From an uncultured Verrucomicrobiota bacterium (GTDB lineage Bacteria > Verrucomicrobiota > Kiritimatiellia > Kiritimatiellales > Tichowtungiaceae), in contig CAIKWE010000031.1 in assembly GCA_903831085.1 (NCBI GenBank), positions 37,234 to 101,233 of the forward strand: a stretch of 64,000 nucleotides of DNA, given 5' to 3'. Within the stretch, counting starts at the first letter, position 1. Each line of letters starts with the position of its first letter. Below, in pieces: positions 17,901 to 25,197 of the stretch. A program made the translations under genes and the position numbers. The notes beneath the pieces were generated by a model that saw only the letters and a list, made by a program, of their open reading frames with translations, made no database searches and had not been told where the DNA came from.

Positions 17901-18136
17901 ATGAGACCGCGCTCCTGATTGTCGCGGCACGGGCAGTGGTTGTCGACCAGGCCGTCCGGGAGGATTTCAAATTTCGTGCGCATCCCGCGGATGCCGACGG
18001 CCAGTTCGCCGGAGATCATCGGATGGTCGTATTCGACTTTTTCGACCAGTCCCCGCTCGAACAGCAGTTTCCCGTCGCGGAAAGATTTCCAGCCGGCCCA
18101 GTCCTGCAGAATTTTCTGTGTAAACGGTAATGCCAT
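14945..18136 (-). CDS. SNF2/SWI2-family helicase with N-terminal SWIM zinc finger
   Basis: A large ATP-dependent DNA translocase (about 1063 aa). A SWIM-type zinc finger (CPC...ICSH, near residues 68-80) lies at the N-terminus, followed by a long linking region and the SNF2 core: LADEMGLGKTLQAL (motif I), LDEAQHIKN (motif II), LTGTPIENSVADLW (motif III), and motifs V-VI in KAGGSGLNLTGAD and DRAHRIGQ. It probably remodels protein-DNA complexes or acts in repair or transcription recycling (RapA-like). The start at 18136 is chosen because the preceding in-frame sequence lies in an array of dispersed palindromes; ATG 18172 is an alternative. Confidence 0.9.
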   Translation of the reverse strand: MALPFTQKILQDWAGWKSFRDGKLLFERGLVEKVEYDHPMISGELAVGIRGMRTKFEILPDGLVDNHCPCRDNQERGLICSHLVALGLEAIKQYSDPQRQEKANKEKKRAERIRHLDESKYIARVPAGHPKGTSAVLRIVLEQNWREQARGGRFPMRCFACYNGRNIPLNDVPSDLPLSFTPRDENLLFVLEDICEGPARGRLVAGEADFINLLQLCVNKPLYEDGEEAPLAVLPETIGTRLHIELDEASGEINLSMHAELPGRNGAPLFIIGPREGWAFARNTFRKLDELLPAPLRSIYHQPTRILRPAVPHFLNQELPTLGNLIHVDTDVSADLFTLAPAEPHFRLVVSGSRASLAAKLYAEYGDTILVACREEAAGGFAIPSSEDILEYRVRNPEAEKQALEKLAPTGLRGHRGDLLTSIVGQREVLNFLGGAIPRLRRFGWRVELEGRVAPFMEEAEFTTPVIRINEAPGGGFFDVGYAYENSAGQSLSESEIQRALNMGEAFVEKDGRTILLDIDAIETAREVFSDCAFGAGGAAGTFRMNDIYAAYVQSSLHSLDGVDVEASPDWLNKAKKQNRDAKIEPEPIGAKLEETLRSYQKDGVYWLRYLEQSGFCGILADEMGLGKTLQALVWLQLERRNEKARGKPSLIVCPTSLVDNWAEEAERFTPGLRVLKLHGVDRHEHWEKVGESDLIITSYALLRRDIEKYLEYEFAIAVLDEAQHIKNRSTQNAVAAKKIRAQHKLVLTGTPIENSVADLWSIMDFLMPGYLSNHKAFREHYEQPISRGGPDGELAQMKLRRKLHPFLLRRLKREVAKDLPEKIQRVAHSSLSKDQYMVYKELLESSKRKIADMVEAQGFNRSRMQIFKTLLRLRQTCCHLDLLKLPNLKSEFPSAKMELFFELVDEALDARHRILVFSQFTSMLAILRRELEARELKYCYLDGATKNRQAMVREFNTDRSIPVFLISLKAGGSGLNLTGADMVIHYDPWWNPAVEDQATDRAHRIGQKNTVYSVKLITKDTVEEKVLQMQQRKQGVINATLEKEGAFMQALNWNDVQELLSL
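17167..17181. repeat. Dispersed palindrome, exact copy inside the SNF2 gene
   Basis: TTCCAAGGGTTGGAA, translated in frame as part of the linking region. No partner copy was found 22 or 31 bp away. Confidence 0.75.
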
Positions 18137-18144
18137 TGCCCCAT

Positions 18145-18222
18145 TTCCAATCATTGGAAAAATGTGATCCATTCTTTCCAAATGCAGGAAAATAGCGAGT
18201 CGAAATTTCCACTGCCTGGGAA
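18145..18222. repeat. Three-copy array of the dispersed palindrome upstream of the SNF2 gene
   Basis: An exact copy at 18145-18159 (TTCCAATCATTGGAA), a variant at 18176 (TTCCAAATGCAGGAA) and a degenerate one at 18207 (TTCCACTGCCTGGGAA). Their starts are 31 and 31 bp apart. The array fills the 87-bp gap between the Ldh2 gene stop and the SNF2 start. Confidence 0.75.
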
Positions 18223-18223
18223 A

Positions 18224-19336
18224 TTATTCGAAGGAAAAGCGATGCTGTGTGAGGTTCTGTTCGTCGCGCATGACGAGGAGCTGCTTCTGGAGAACCGGGT
18301 CTACGGGAACGCCTTTGTCTTTGCGTTCGAGCCACGTGAGGTGCTCTTTTTCGCCGCAGGTGTAGATGCGTTCGGCGCCCGGCGCTTTTTCGGAGGCGCG
18401 CAGTTCGCGCAGAATATCACCGGCGGTTTTTTTGAAGGCGGCAAGGTCGCAGAAGTGTTCGATATCAATGGCCATGAAAAAGTGGCCGATTCCGTAGGGC
18501 TGCGGTTTGCCGTTTTCATCAAGCCCGCTGAGCTGTTTCAGGAAAGCTCCCTGCTGGAGCGTTGCGGAAAGCAGTTCGACGACGGTGGCGAAGCCGTAGC
18601 CTTTGTAGCCGCCACCTTCTTCGCCGATGCCGCCAAGCGGGGTGAGCGCGGCTTCGCCGCTGACGAGATCCTTGAGAATCTGCGCCGAATCCGTTTTGGT
18701 TTTTCCGTCGCGGCCGATGACAAGCCCAGGCGGGCAGTCGCGCCCCTCGCGTTCGTACTGCTCGATCTTCCCGCGCTGAGTGATCGAGGTGGCGTAGTCG
18801 TTGGTGAAGGGAAAATCCTCATCAGTCGGAATGCCGAAGACCAGCGGGTTGGTGCCGAGCATGTTTTCGACGCCGAAGGTGGGGGCGATGGAGGGGCGCG
18901 CGTTGGTTCCGGTCAGTCCGATCATGCCAGCGCGACAGGCCATCATGGGATAATAAGCCGCGAAGCCGTAATGGGTGGAATTGCGGGCGACCACCATGCC
19001 GAGGCCGTAGGTGCGCGCTTTTTCGATGGCCATTTCCATGCAACGTTTGCCGATGACCATGCCCATGCCGTGGTGACCGTCGACAACGACTGTGGCTGCT
19101 ATGTCTCGAACGATTTCAAACTGCGTAACAGGCTGCTGGATTTTATCTTTCACGATGCGGTCGTAGTAGATGGGTTTGAGGCGGCCGACGCCGTGGGAGT
19201 CGATTCCGCGTTTGTCGGAGGTGATCAGCACGTCGGCGCAGACGCGGGCGTCTTTTTCCGGAACGCCAAGGGCTTTGAAAACATCCGCCATGAAGGCTTC
19301 CAGCCGATCGAAGGGTATCCATTTCGTTTGCGGCAT
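18224..19336 (-). CDS. Malate/L-lactate/ureidoglycolate dehydrogenase family (Ldh2 type)
   Basis: NAD(P)-dependent 2-hydroxyacid dehydrogenase of the Ldh_2 family, unrelated to the Rossmann-fold lactate dehydrogenases. The 370-residue product has the conserved TSDKRGIDSHGVGRLK motif with its substrate-binding His, the HHGMGMVIGKRCMEMA segment and GYKGYGFATVVELLSATL. The exact substrate is not deducible. The start follows AAGGAT, 4 nt after the glycosyltransferase stop, so the two are cotranscribed. A link to the lar genes elsewhere in the window (lactate racemase cofactor) is possible but unsupported. Confidence 0.9.
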   Translation of the reverse strand: MPQTKWIPFDRLEAFMADVFKALGVPEKDARVCADVLITSDKRGIDSHGVGRLKPIYYDRIVKDKIQQPVTQFEIVRDIAATVVVDGHHGMGMVIGKRCMEMAIEKARTYGLGMVVARNSTHYGFAAYYPMMACRAGMIGLTGTNARPSIAPTFGVENMLGTNPLVFGIPTDEDFPFTNDYATSITQRGKIEQYEREGRDCPPGLVIGRDGKTKTDSAQILKDLVSGEAALTPLGGIGEEGGGYKGYGFATVVELLSATLQQGAFLKQLSGLDENGKPQPYGIGHFFMAIDIEHFCDLAAFKKTAGDILRELRASEKAPGAERIYTCGEKEHLTWLERKDKGVPVDPVLQKQLLVMRDEQNLTQHRFSFE

Positions 19337-19340
19337 GCGT

Positions 19341-20546
19341 TTATCCTTCCACCACGGATTGGATTATTTTTCCGAACCGGCGCAGACCTTCCTCGAGCGT
19401 GTATTTGCGCTCCACGAGTTCGCGGGCGCTCCGGGCCATGCGGGCGCTCAGGTTGCGGTCCGTGAGCAGCCATTCGACGCTGCGGGTGAAGAGCTCGGGC
19501 GTATCGGCAACCAGACAGTTGACGCCCGTTTGCGCGTCGATCCCCGCCATCCCCAGCGAGGTGGAGACCACGGGCAGTCCGGCCGCCATGGCTTCCAGAA
19601 CTTTCAGGCGCATGCCGGAGCCGAGACGCACCGGAGAAACAAAAACACGCGCGCGGTTGCGGTAGGGCCGCAGGTCTTTGACCGCGCCAGTGACGATAAT
19701 CCGTTTGTCTTTGCGGGCCAGCCTGAGGACATTCTGTCGCGGGCTTGAACCAACGATATAAAATTTGACTTCGGGGTGGCGTTCGCGGAGTTGCGGCCAG
19801 ACATGGTGATAGAACCATTCCACACTGTCTTCGTTGGCGGGGTCGTCCATAAATCCGGTGAGCAGGACGATCGGCTCTTTCGGAACGGGCGGATGTTGCT
19901 GTAGATATTCCACATCGATGCCGGAGGGCACGACGGTGACGGCGAGATCCTGCGCGTAGTACTGCATGGTGAAGCGGTCTTCTGGAGTGAGGACAAAAAT
20001 GCGGTCGGCGCTTCGGTACATGTTGAATTCGTATTTTTGAAGTCCGCGCAACTGGGGAATGCTTTTCAGGTGCAGTTTCAAACGGACTTCACCCAAATCT
20101 GAGTATTTCTCATAAGAGGCGGTGACACATCGGTGACAGGAAATGATCTTGTGAACGGCCGACAGGTAGGGATTTTTATGCAGGTATGGTCCCATTTCTG
20201 AAAATTCGGCGATAACTAGATCATATTTCCCTTGTTCGGCCACTTCCCCGACCGCTTTCATCATTTCCGCGGAATAGCATTTCCAGAAGGCCGCCGGGCG
20301 GCTTAATGAAAGATAGTCGTGAAAGGCGCGGACAAAAATATTCCGTTCGGGGTGCGGCAGCGTGTGCAGGCCGATCAACAGCGGCCGCAGGGAGTCCAGC
20401 TCTTCTTTTTTCTCATTCTGAATGAAGGTCAGCAAGCCGACCCGATGTCCCTGTTCGGACAAGTAGCGGATGCGCTGATAAATAATCCGGTGGCCGCCGG
20501 CGACTTCGGCGTGAGGGAGTTTGTTGGTGAGGAAAAGTATTTTCAT
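19341..20546 (-). CDS. Family 4-type glycosyltransferase
   Basis: A 401-residue GT-B fold protein. The N-terminal half starts MKILFLTNKLPH with a glycine-rich turn (VAGGHRII); the C-terminal half has VVPSGIDVEYLQ, the central SPVRLGSGMRLKVLEAMAAGLPVVSTSLGMAGI donor-binding motif and the trailing VEWLLTDRNLSARMARSARELV. Such enzymes build surface polysaccharide or glycolipids; the sugar and acceptor are unknown. It is second of a minus-strand run (79-aa protein, glycosyltransferase, Ldh2, SNF2, MFS). Confidence 0.9.
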   Translation of the reverse strand: MKILFLTNKLPHAEVAGGHRIIYQRIRYLSEQGHRVGLLTFIQNEKKEELDSLRPLLIGLHTLPHPERNIFVRAFHDYLSLSRPAAFWKCYSAEMMKAVGEVAEQGKYDLVIAEFSEMGPYLHKNPYLSAVHKIISCHRCVTASYEKYSDLGEVRLKLHLKSIPQLRGLQKYEFNMYRSADRIFVLTPEDRFTMQYYAQDLAVTVVPSGIDVEYLQQHPPVPKEPIVLLTGFMDDPANEDSVEWFYHHVWPQLRERHPEVKFYIVGSSPRQNVLRLARKDKRIIVTGAVKDLRPYRNRARVFVSPVRLGSGMRLKVLEAMAAGLPVVSTSLGMAGIDAQTGVNCLVADTPELFTRSVEWLLTDRNLSARMARSARELVERKYTLEEGLRRFGKIIQSVVEG

Positions 20547-20559
20547 GACCGCGGCGGTT

Positions 20560-20799
20560 TCAGTAGAGCTCCTGCACCAGTTCCATGAATTCTTCAGGAG
20601 AATAATCGCTCAGCCTCCGCCCGGAGGCGCTAACGGCTTCGTCGATCCGGCGGCAGATTTTCTGCAACGCTTCGTGGGTTTCGCCGGAGCCCATAAGCAC
20701 GTGATATTCGTCCGCCTGTGTGATTCGGATATGCCCGGCTTCACCGTCGAATCCGACGCCCAGCAATCCAACAATCCGGCTCTGTCCGGTCTCGCTCAT
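20560..20799 (-). CDS. Small protein of unknown function (79 aa)
   Basis: Not recognised. The N-terminal half (SRIVGLLGVGFDGEAGHIRITQADEYHVLMG) looks like beta strands and the C-terminal half (LQKICRRIDEAVSAS...SPEEFMELVQELY) like helices. The start at 20799 has AAAGAG upstream. Its stop is 13 bp before the glycosyltransferase start, so they form one unit. Confidence 0.7.
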   Translation of the reverse strand: MSETGQSRIVGLLGVGFDGEAGHIRITQADEYHVLMGSGETHEALQKICRRIDEAVSASGRRLSDYSPEEFMELVQELY

Positions 20800-20859
20800 C
20801 TCTTTTTATCTGTTCCCTCTTGCACTCGGTGAAAATCTCTGGCTTATTTCCCGTTCTTC

Positions 20860-20933
20860 TGCCCGATTGTGTAATGGTAGCACAGCAGACTCTGAATCTG
20901 CTTGTCTAGGTTCAAATCCTAGTCGGGCAACCA
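20860..20933 (+). tRNA. tRNA-Gln (anticodon CTG)
   Basis: Acceptor TGCCCGA/TCGGGCA, anticodon stem GCAGA/TCTGC with loop CTCTGAA, T-arm CTAGGTTCAAATCCTAG, discriminator A and encoded CCA. It lies 8 bp from the end of dnaN, which faces it. Confidence 0.95.
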
Positions 20934-20941
20934 GTTTTCCT

Positions 20942-22036
20942 TTACGAAACCCGGATGGGCATCAGCACGTACAGGAAAGGCACGCTGGTTTTTATCACGC
21001 CCGGGCTCAGCTCGTCCGACAGCTCGAAAAAGATTTCGTCGGAATCCAGATGGCGGAGCGGTGCCATCAGGAAGCCGGGATTAAACGCGATGGAAATCTC
21101 TTTTCCTTCGTATTTCACCGGAATCGTTTCGCGGGCTTCACCGATTTCCGGACTGTTCGTGACCAACTCCAGTTTATTTTTTCCGAAGGTCAGGCGAACG
21201 GAGGCCGTCTGGTCGTCTGTGAGCAGCGATACGCGGCGGACGGCATTCAGGATTGTTTCACGATCAATCGCCACGCGCTCTTCGCACTGCGAAGGAATCA
21301 CCTGCTGGAAGTTCGGATAGGTTCCTTCGATCAATTTGGAGATGATCAGAATCCGGTCGAAGTCGAACGCGATTTGTGTTGCTGCCACACGGATGCGTAA
21401 AACCCCTTCGTCACCAAGTGTCTTGATCAGCTCATTCAGTGTTTTGGTGGGGACGACCAGGCTGGCTTCGGCATCTTCAGAAAATTCCACCTCCTGCTCA
21501 ACCAGGGCAAGGCGGCGGCCATCCGTTGCGACGACGGTGAGTTTTTCATCTTTAAAACTAAGCAGCGCGCCGTTGAGTATGTAGCGGGTTTCATCTGTCG
21601 ATGCGGCATAACCCACTTTCTGGAGCATGTCTTTAAAAACGTCCTGATCGATGGTATAAACATTTCCTTCTTCAAATTCGGGAAGCGGCGGAAAATCTTC
21701 TTCCGGCAGGCCGACCAGTTTAAAAAATGACGGGCCGCAACGAATGGTTGCCACATCTTTTGCATCCACTTCAATTTCAACGGACCCGCCTGGAAGCTCC
21801 CGGCAGATACTGAAAAACCGGCGGGCCGGCAGTGTGGTTCCGCCTTTTTCTTTGATTTCGGCGGCGGCGGCGGTTTTAACGCACACTTCCATGTCGGTTG
21901 TCGTTAATGAAACCGTGTCTCCTTCGGCCTTCAGAAGAACGTTGGATAAAATAGGAAGCGTGCTGCGCTGTCCAACGATCGACTGAACTTTTTGAAGAGC
22001 CTCAAGCAGAACATCTTTTTCGATTGTGAGTTTCAT
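20942..22036 (-). CDS. dnaN: DNA polymerase III sliding clamp (beta subunit)
   Basis: Ring-shaped processivity clamp of the replicative polymerase. The 364-residue product has the three clamp domains, with recognisable KVQSIVGQRSTLPILSNVLL, DGRRLALVE and the C-terminal segment ending VLMPIRVS (the family's usual VMPMRL-type hydrophobic-pocket end). ATG 22036 is preceded by GGAGG with 7-nt spacing, which decides it over the GTG 6 bp upstream. It follows dnaA on the same strand after 239 bp, the usual origin order. Confidence 0.97.
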   Translation of the reverse strand: MKLTIEKDVLLEALQKVQSIVGQRSTLPILSNVLLKAEGDTVSLTTTDMEVCVKTAAAAEIKEKGGTTLPARRFFSICRELPGGSVEIEVDAKDVATIRCGPSFFKLVGLPEEDFPPLPEFEEGNVYTIDQDVFKDMLQKVGYAASTDETRYILNGALLSFKDEKLTVVATDGRRLALVEQEVEFSEDAEASLVVPTKTLNELIKTLGDEGVLRIRVAATQIAFDFDRILIISKLIEGTYPNFQQVIPSQCEERVAIDRETILNAVRRVSLLTDDQTASVRLTFGKNKLELVTNSPEIGEARETIPVKYEGKEISIAFNPGFLMAPLRHLDSDEIFFELSDELSPGVIKTSVPFLYVLMPIRVS

Positions 22037-22042
22037 TAACAC

Positions 22043-22275
22043 CCCTCCGAATGAATAGAGTTATAAATTTATATAAACCGTCTTATTATTACTACTGTAA
22101 ATAGACTCACCAGTCAGCCTATTTTTCTTTTCAACACCATCTCATTACCGCACTTAGCATTGTGAATATCTCTGTTGAAAAATCGAGCGCAACCCCGCCT
22201 GATTTTCAGCAACCTGAAGTTATTGTTTTTATACCCAGCTTATCCACAGGATGATATGAAGGTTATTCAAAGCGT
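22043..22275 (-). other. dnaA-dnaN intergenic region, candidate origin element
   Basis: Contains a perfect DnaA box TTATCCACA at 22240-22248 and an AT-rich part at 22055-22130. Read on the minus strand, 22082-22099 gives TACAGTAGTAATAATAAG, which resembles the DnaA-trio repeats beside unwinding regions in other bacteria. It also holds the dnaN ribosome site. Assignment as the origin, or part of a bipartite one, is an inference. Confidence 0.45.
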
Positions 22276-23634
22276 CTATCCGGCCTTTTGGGTGCTATGA
22301 CCAACCCGCTGGCGCAGCAACGAAAGAGTCTGGCGGAGTTTTAGATCTTCGGTTTGTTTCCGCTCAACCAGCTGACAGGCGTGCACGATGGTGGCGTGGT
22401 TGCGGCTGAAGGCGTCCCCGATCACCGGGAAGGACTGATTTGTCATCGTGCGGGCCAGATACATGGCAACCTGACGGGGCCAGGCGATATTCTGCGGACG
22501 CTTGGGTCCGACCAGGTCGCCCAGACGGATATCAAAGTGTTCCGCCACCGTTTTCTGAATGCTTTCGATGCTGATCGCGTGTTTTTTCTCCTGATCCAGC
22601 GTGTCGCGCAGCAGATATTCCAGCTTGGAGCGGTCCACGGCCTGTCCCGTCAGCGAAACGTAGGACGCCACGCGGATCAAAGCCCCCTCCAGCCGGCGGA
22701 TATTGGAGGAAATCCGTTCGGCGATGTAGAAGAGCAGGCTTTGGTCTATCGTTAGATTCAGCTGTTCGCATTTTTTGCGGAGAATCGCCACGCGGGTTTC
22801 AACGTCCGGGCTCTCCAGCTCGACCACCAGACCCCACTCAAAGCGCGACACCAGCCGCGGCGCCAGACCCGCCAGTTCGCCGGCTGGCCGGTCGGAGGTC
22901 ATTACGATCTGCTTATGGTTTTCAAAAATGGCGTTGAATGTGTGGAAAAACTCCTCCTGCATCTGATCCTTGCCAGCCAGGAAATGGATATCATCGATCA
23001 ACAGCGCGTCCACCGTTCGGTATTTCTTGCGGAACTTGGCCAGCGAGCGGGTTGTCAGCGCCTCGATATATTCATTAACGAAAGATTCGCAGGTGGTGTA
23101 GCACACCGTTCCGCGGGAATTCTTCGAATGGATGAAATTACCGATCGCCTGCATCAGATGGGTTTTACCCAAACCGACATCGCCGTGAACGAAGAGCGGA
23201 TTATAGGCCCGCGACGGTGACTGTGCCGATGCGATCGCGGCGGCGTGCGCAAACTGGTTCGATGGACCGACTACAAACGCATCAAACGTGTAGTTTTTGT
23301 TGAGGTTTGTTTCCGCCGGTTTCTTGGAAGGAAGGATCGAATGGCGCTTCTCCCGTTTTTCTTCCGGTGGTTCGCCGAGCAGAGAATAGTCCACCACCAG
23401 TTCGATTTTCATTTCACTGCCGGAGATGGCGGTGAGCGCCTTCCGGATGAGCGGCAGGTAGTGCTCTTCCAGCCACGACTGGTAAAAATCATTGCCGACC
23501 ACCAGGGTAACCTTGTTTTCCTCGACACTGCGGCACTGAATGACAGCGATCCACTTCTCGAAAATATCCTTTGGCAGAGCCTCCTCCAGGTGACGGCAGG
23601 CCTCTTCCCAAAGCTTATCTTTATCTTTGCGCAT
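22276..23634 (-). CDS. dnaA: Chromosomal replication initiator DnaA
   Basis: AAA+ protein that binds DnaA boxes and opens the origin. The 452-residue product has the N-terminal domain (KDIFEKWIAVIQC), the central AAA+ domain with Walker A GDVGLGKTHLMQ and Walker B DALLIDDIHFLAGK, the arginine-finger region (GLAPRLVSRFEWGLV), and the DNA-binding helix-turn-helix with FSRNHATIVHAC, where the family usually has GRDHTTVLHA. ATG 23634 (MRKDKDKLWEE) has GGA just upstream; a GTG 18 bp earlier is possible but has no ribosome site. Confidence 0.96.
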   Translation of the reverse strand: MRKDKDKLWEEACRHLEEALPKDIFEKWIAVIQCRSVEENKVTLVVGNDFYQSWLEEHYLPLIRKALTAISGSEMKIELVVDYSLLGEPPEEKREKRHSILPSKKPAETNLNKNYTFDAFVVGPSNQFAHAAAIASAQSPSRAYNPLFVHGDVGLGKTHLMQAIGNFIHSKNSRGTVCYTTCESFVNEYIEALTTRSLAKFRKKYRTVDALLIDDIHFLAGKDQMQEEFFHTFNAIFENHKQIVMTSDRPAGELAGLAPRLVSRFEWGLVVELESPDVETRVAILRKKCEQLNLTIDQSLLFYIAERISSNIRRLEGALIRVASYVSLTGQAVDRSKLEYLLRDTLDQEKKHAISIESIQKTVAEHFDIRLGDLVGPKRPQNIAWPRQVAMYLARTMTNQSFPVIGDAFSRNHATIVHACQLVERKQTEDLKLRQTLSLLRQRVGHSTQKAG

Positions 23635-23676
23635 ACGGTTCCAAATCGGCACAGTTAAAAAATCATTAACAACCAG

Positions 23677-23717
23677 AGGGGAGATATCGACAAGTTATCA
23701 ACAAGCGAATCTCCCCT
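23677..23717. promoter_or_regulatory. Inverted repeat enclosing DnaA-box-like sites upstream of dnaA
   Basis: AGGGGAGAT (23677-23685) and ATCTCCCCT (23709-23717) are perfect arms around a 23-nt centre. TTATCAACA lies at 23695-23703 and the related ATATCGACA about 11 bp before it. It is some 40-80 bp from the dnaA start. This could serve autoregulation of dnaA or act as part of the origin; no T-run follows, so it is not a terminator. Confidence 0.5.
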
Positions 23718-23924
23718 GCGCTTTCGCGACGTGGTGAAGCTATTAAACAACGCATAGGTGTCACAAGGGCAAAGCCGGAAGCAGTTGAAAAAAAAGCACC
23801 GCACACAAGATGTAGTTTGAAAAAAGAGATGCCACACAACATAGCATTCGAAGTTCGGAAAAATAAAAACTCATAATCTGCACGTTTTTTTTGTAAATAG
23901 GTTTCTAACAGAAGCTTTACGAAT

Positions 23925-25037
23925 ATGAAAAAACCAGCATCAGTCCACATACTTATCAGCAGCGCAAAAAACGCCGCCAACGTCCGTTATTTGTGCGGAG
24001 CGGAACCTCCTGAAACGGCGGTGCTTATCCAAACCGGCCGCCGTGGAACACTCATCGTTTCTGAAATGGAATACAACCGCTTGCGCCGAACCGTCAAACG
24101 CGGCATCACCGTTCTGCATCCGGAAATGATCGGCTCCTCCTGGAAAAAAGGTCCGGCGGACTGGATAAAAAAATCTGTCACCGAGAAAAAACTCATCGTC
24201 GGCACCGACTTTCCGCTCGGCCTCGCCGAAAAACTCAAACGCGCCGGCTTCAAACTGAAAATTTCAGAAGAAGCGATCTGTCCACAGCGCGAAATCAAAA
24301 CCGCTGACGAGATTTCCGCCGTACAAAACGCCCAGCGCGCCGCTGTCGCCGCCATGAACGCCGCGATCAAACAGATCGCCTCGGCGGAAATCGGCCAGGA
24401 CGGAATCCTGCGTTGCGGCCAAACCGTTCTGACTGCCGAAATGGTTCGCGCTACGATCTGCCACACCCTGCTCGACCGCGAAGGCATCGCGCTTGAAACG
24501 ATTGTTGCCGGCGGCCCGCATTCCGCCGATCCGCACGAACGCGGTACCGGCCCGCTCCGCGCCGGACAGCCCATCGTTCTCGACATTTTCCCGCGCTCCG
24601 CCGTAACCGGCTACTGGGGCGACCTCACCCGTACCGTTTGCCGCGGCCCGGCACCGGCGGAGCTGAAGAAAATGTACAACGCCGTCAAAGCCGCGCAGTC
24701 CGCCGCGCTCCAAGCGGTTAAAGCTGGTGTCTGGACCGACGATGTTCACGCCGCCGCCGCCGGAGAACTGGATCGACGCGGATTCAAAAACGAAACCATC
24801 GACGGCGTGCCGCAAGGATTTATTCACGGAACCGGTCACGGTGTCGGACTTGAAATTCACGAAGCGCCGCGCGTTTCATCCGCTGTGCACAAAAAACTGC
24901 GCGCCGGAAATATCATCACCATCGAACCGGGACTCTACTATCCGCATATCGGCGGCATCCGCATCGAAGACACCATCGCTGTCACCAAAGACAGCTATAA
25001 AATTCTTGTCCCCTGCCTGAAGAAGTTGGAAATATAA
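23925..25037 (+). CDS. M24 metallopeptidase (Xaa-Pro aminopeptidase type)
   Basis: Cytoplasmic exopeptidase of the pita-bread fold, removing N-terminal residues, usually before proline. The 370-residue product has the N-terminal creatinase-like domain and the five metal ligands in order: Asp in LDIFPRS, Asp in GDLTRT, His in HGTGHGVGLEIHE, Glu in TIEPGLY and Glu in GIRIEDT. It is read divergently from dnaA across the candidate origin region. The start has only a weak ribosome site. Confidence 0.9.
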   Translation: MKKPASVHILISSAKNAANVRYLCGAEPPETAVLIQTGRRGTLIVSEMEYNRLRRTVKRGITVLHPEMIGSSWKKGPADWIKKSVTEKKLIVGTDFPLGLAEKLKRAGFKLKISEEAICPQREIKTADEISAVQNAQRAAVAAMNAAIKQIASAEIGQDGILRCGQTVLTAEMVRATICHTLLDREGIALETIVAGGPHSADPHERGTGPLRAGQPIVLDIFPRSAVTGYWGDLTRTVCRGPAPAELKKMYNAVKAAQSAALQAVKAGVWTDDVHAAAAGELDRRGFKNETIDGVPQGFIHGTGHGVGLEIHEAPRVSSAVHKKLRAGNIITIEPGLYYPHIGGIRIEDTIAVTKDSYKILVPCLKKLEI

Positions 25038-25040
25038 AAG

Positions 25041-25066
25041 GTGGAGCGCGACCGCCTGCCGCTCCG
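25041..25066. repeat. GGTGGAGCGCGACC-type dispersed hairpin
   Basis: GGAGCG and CGCTCC form a stem around an 11-nt centre just after the M24 gene. The left arm GGTGGAGCGCGACC matches, with one change, the start of the longer inverted repeat at 60823-60879, so these may be members of one repeat family. A termination role is possible. Confidence 0.5.
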
Positions 25067-25073
25067 CAGCTTA

Positions 25074-25170
25074 GTTCAACGGCAGAACTGAGCGAAGCGG
25101 GGCGGCCCAGCGCGTCCGCATTGGGAACCGCCATCGCCGGCTCGCGTTCTCTTCGATGACCTTGTTGGGC
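25074..25170 (-). repeat. attC-like element downstream of a lipoprotein gene
   Basis: On the minus strand this 97-bp segment starts GCCCAAC and ends GTTGAAC, fitting the RYYYAAC and GTTRRRY ends of integron attC sites, and it begins 27 bp after the stop of the lipoprotein gene in the same orientation, as in a gene cassette. The inner arms are only partly complementary and no integrase gene is in the window, so this may be an attC-derived or look-alike dispersed repeat. Confidence 0.35.
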
Positions 25171-25197
25171 TAGGCATCAGCGAAGAATCCCTGCACA

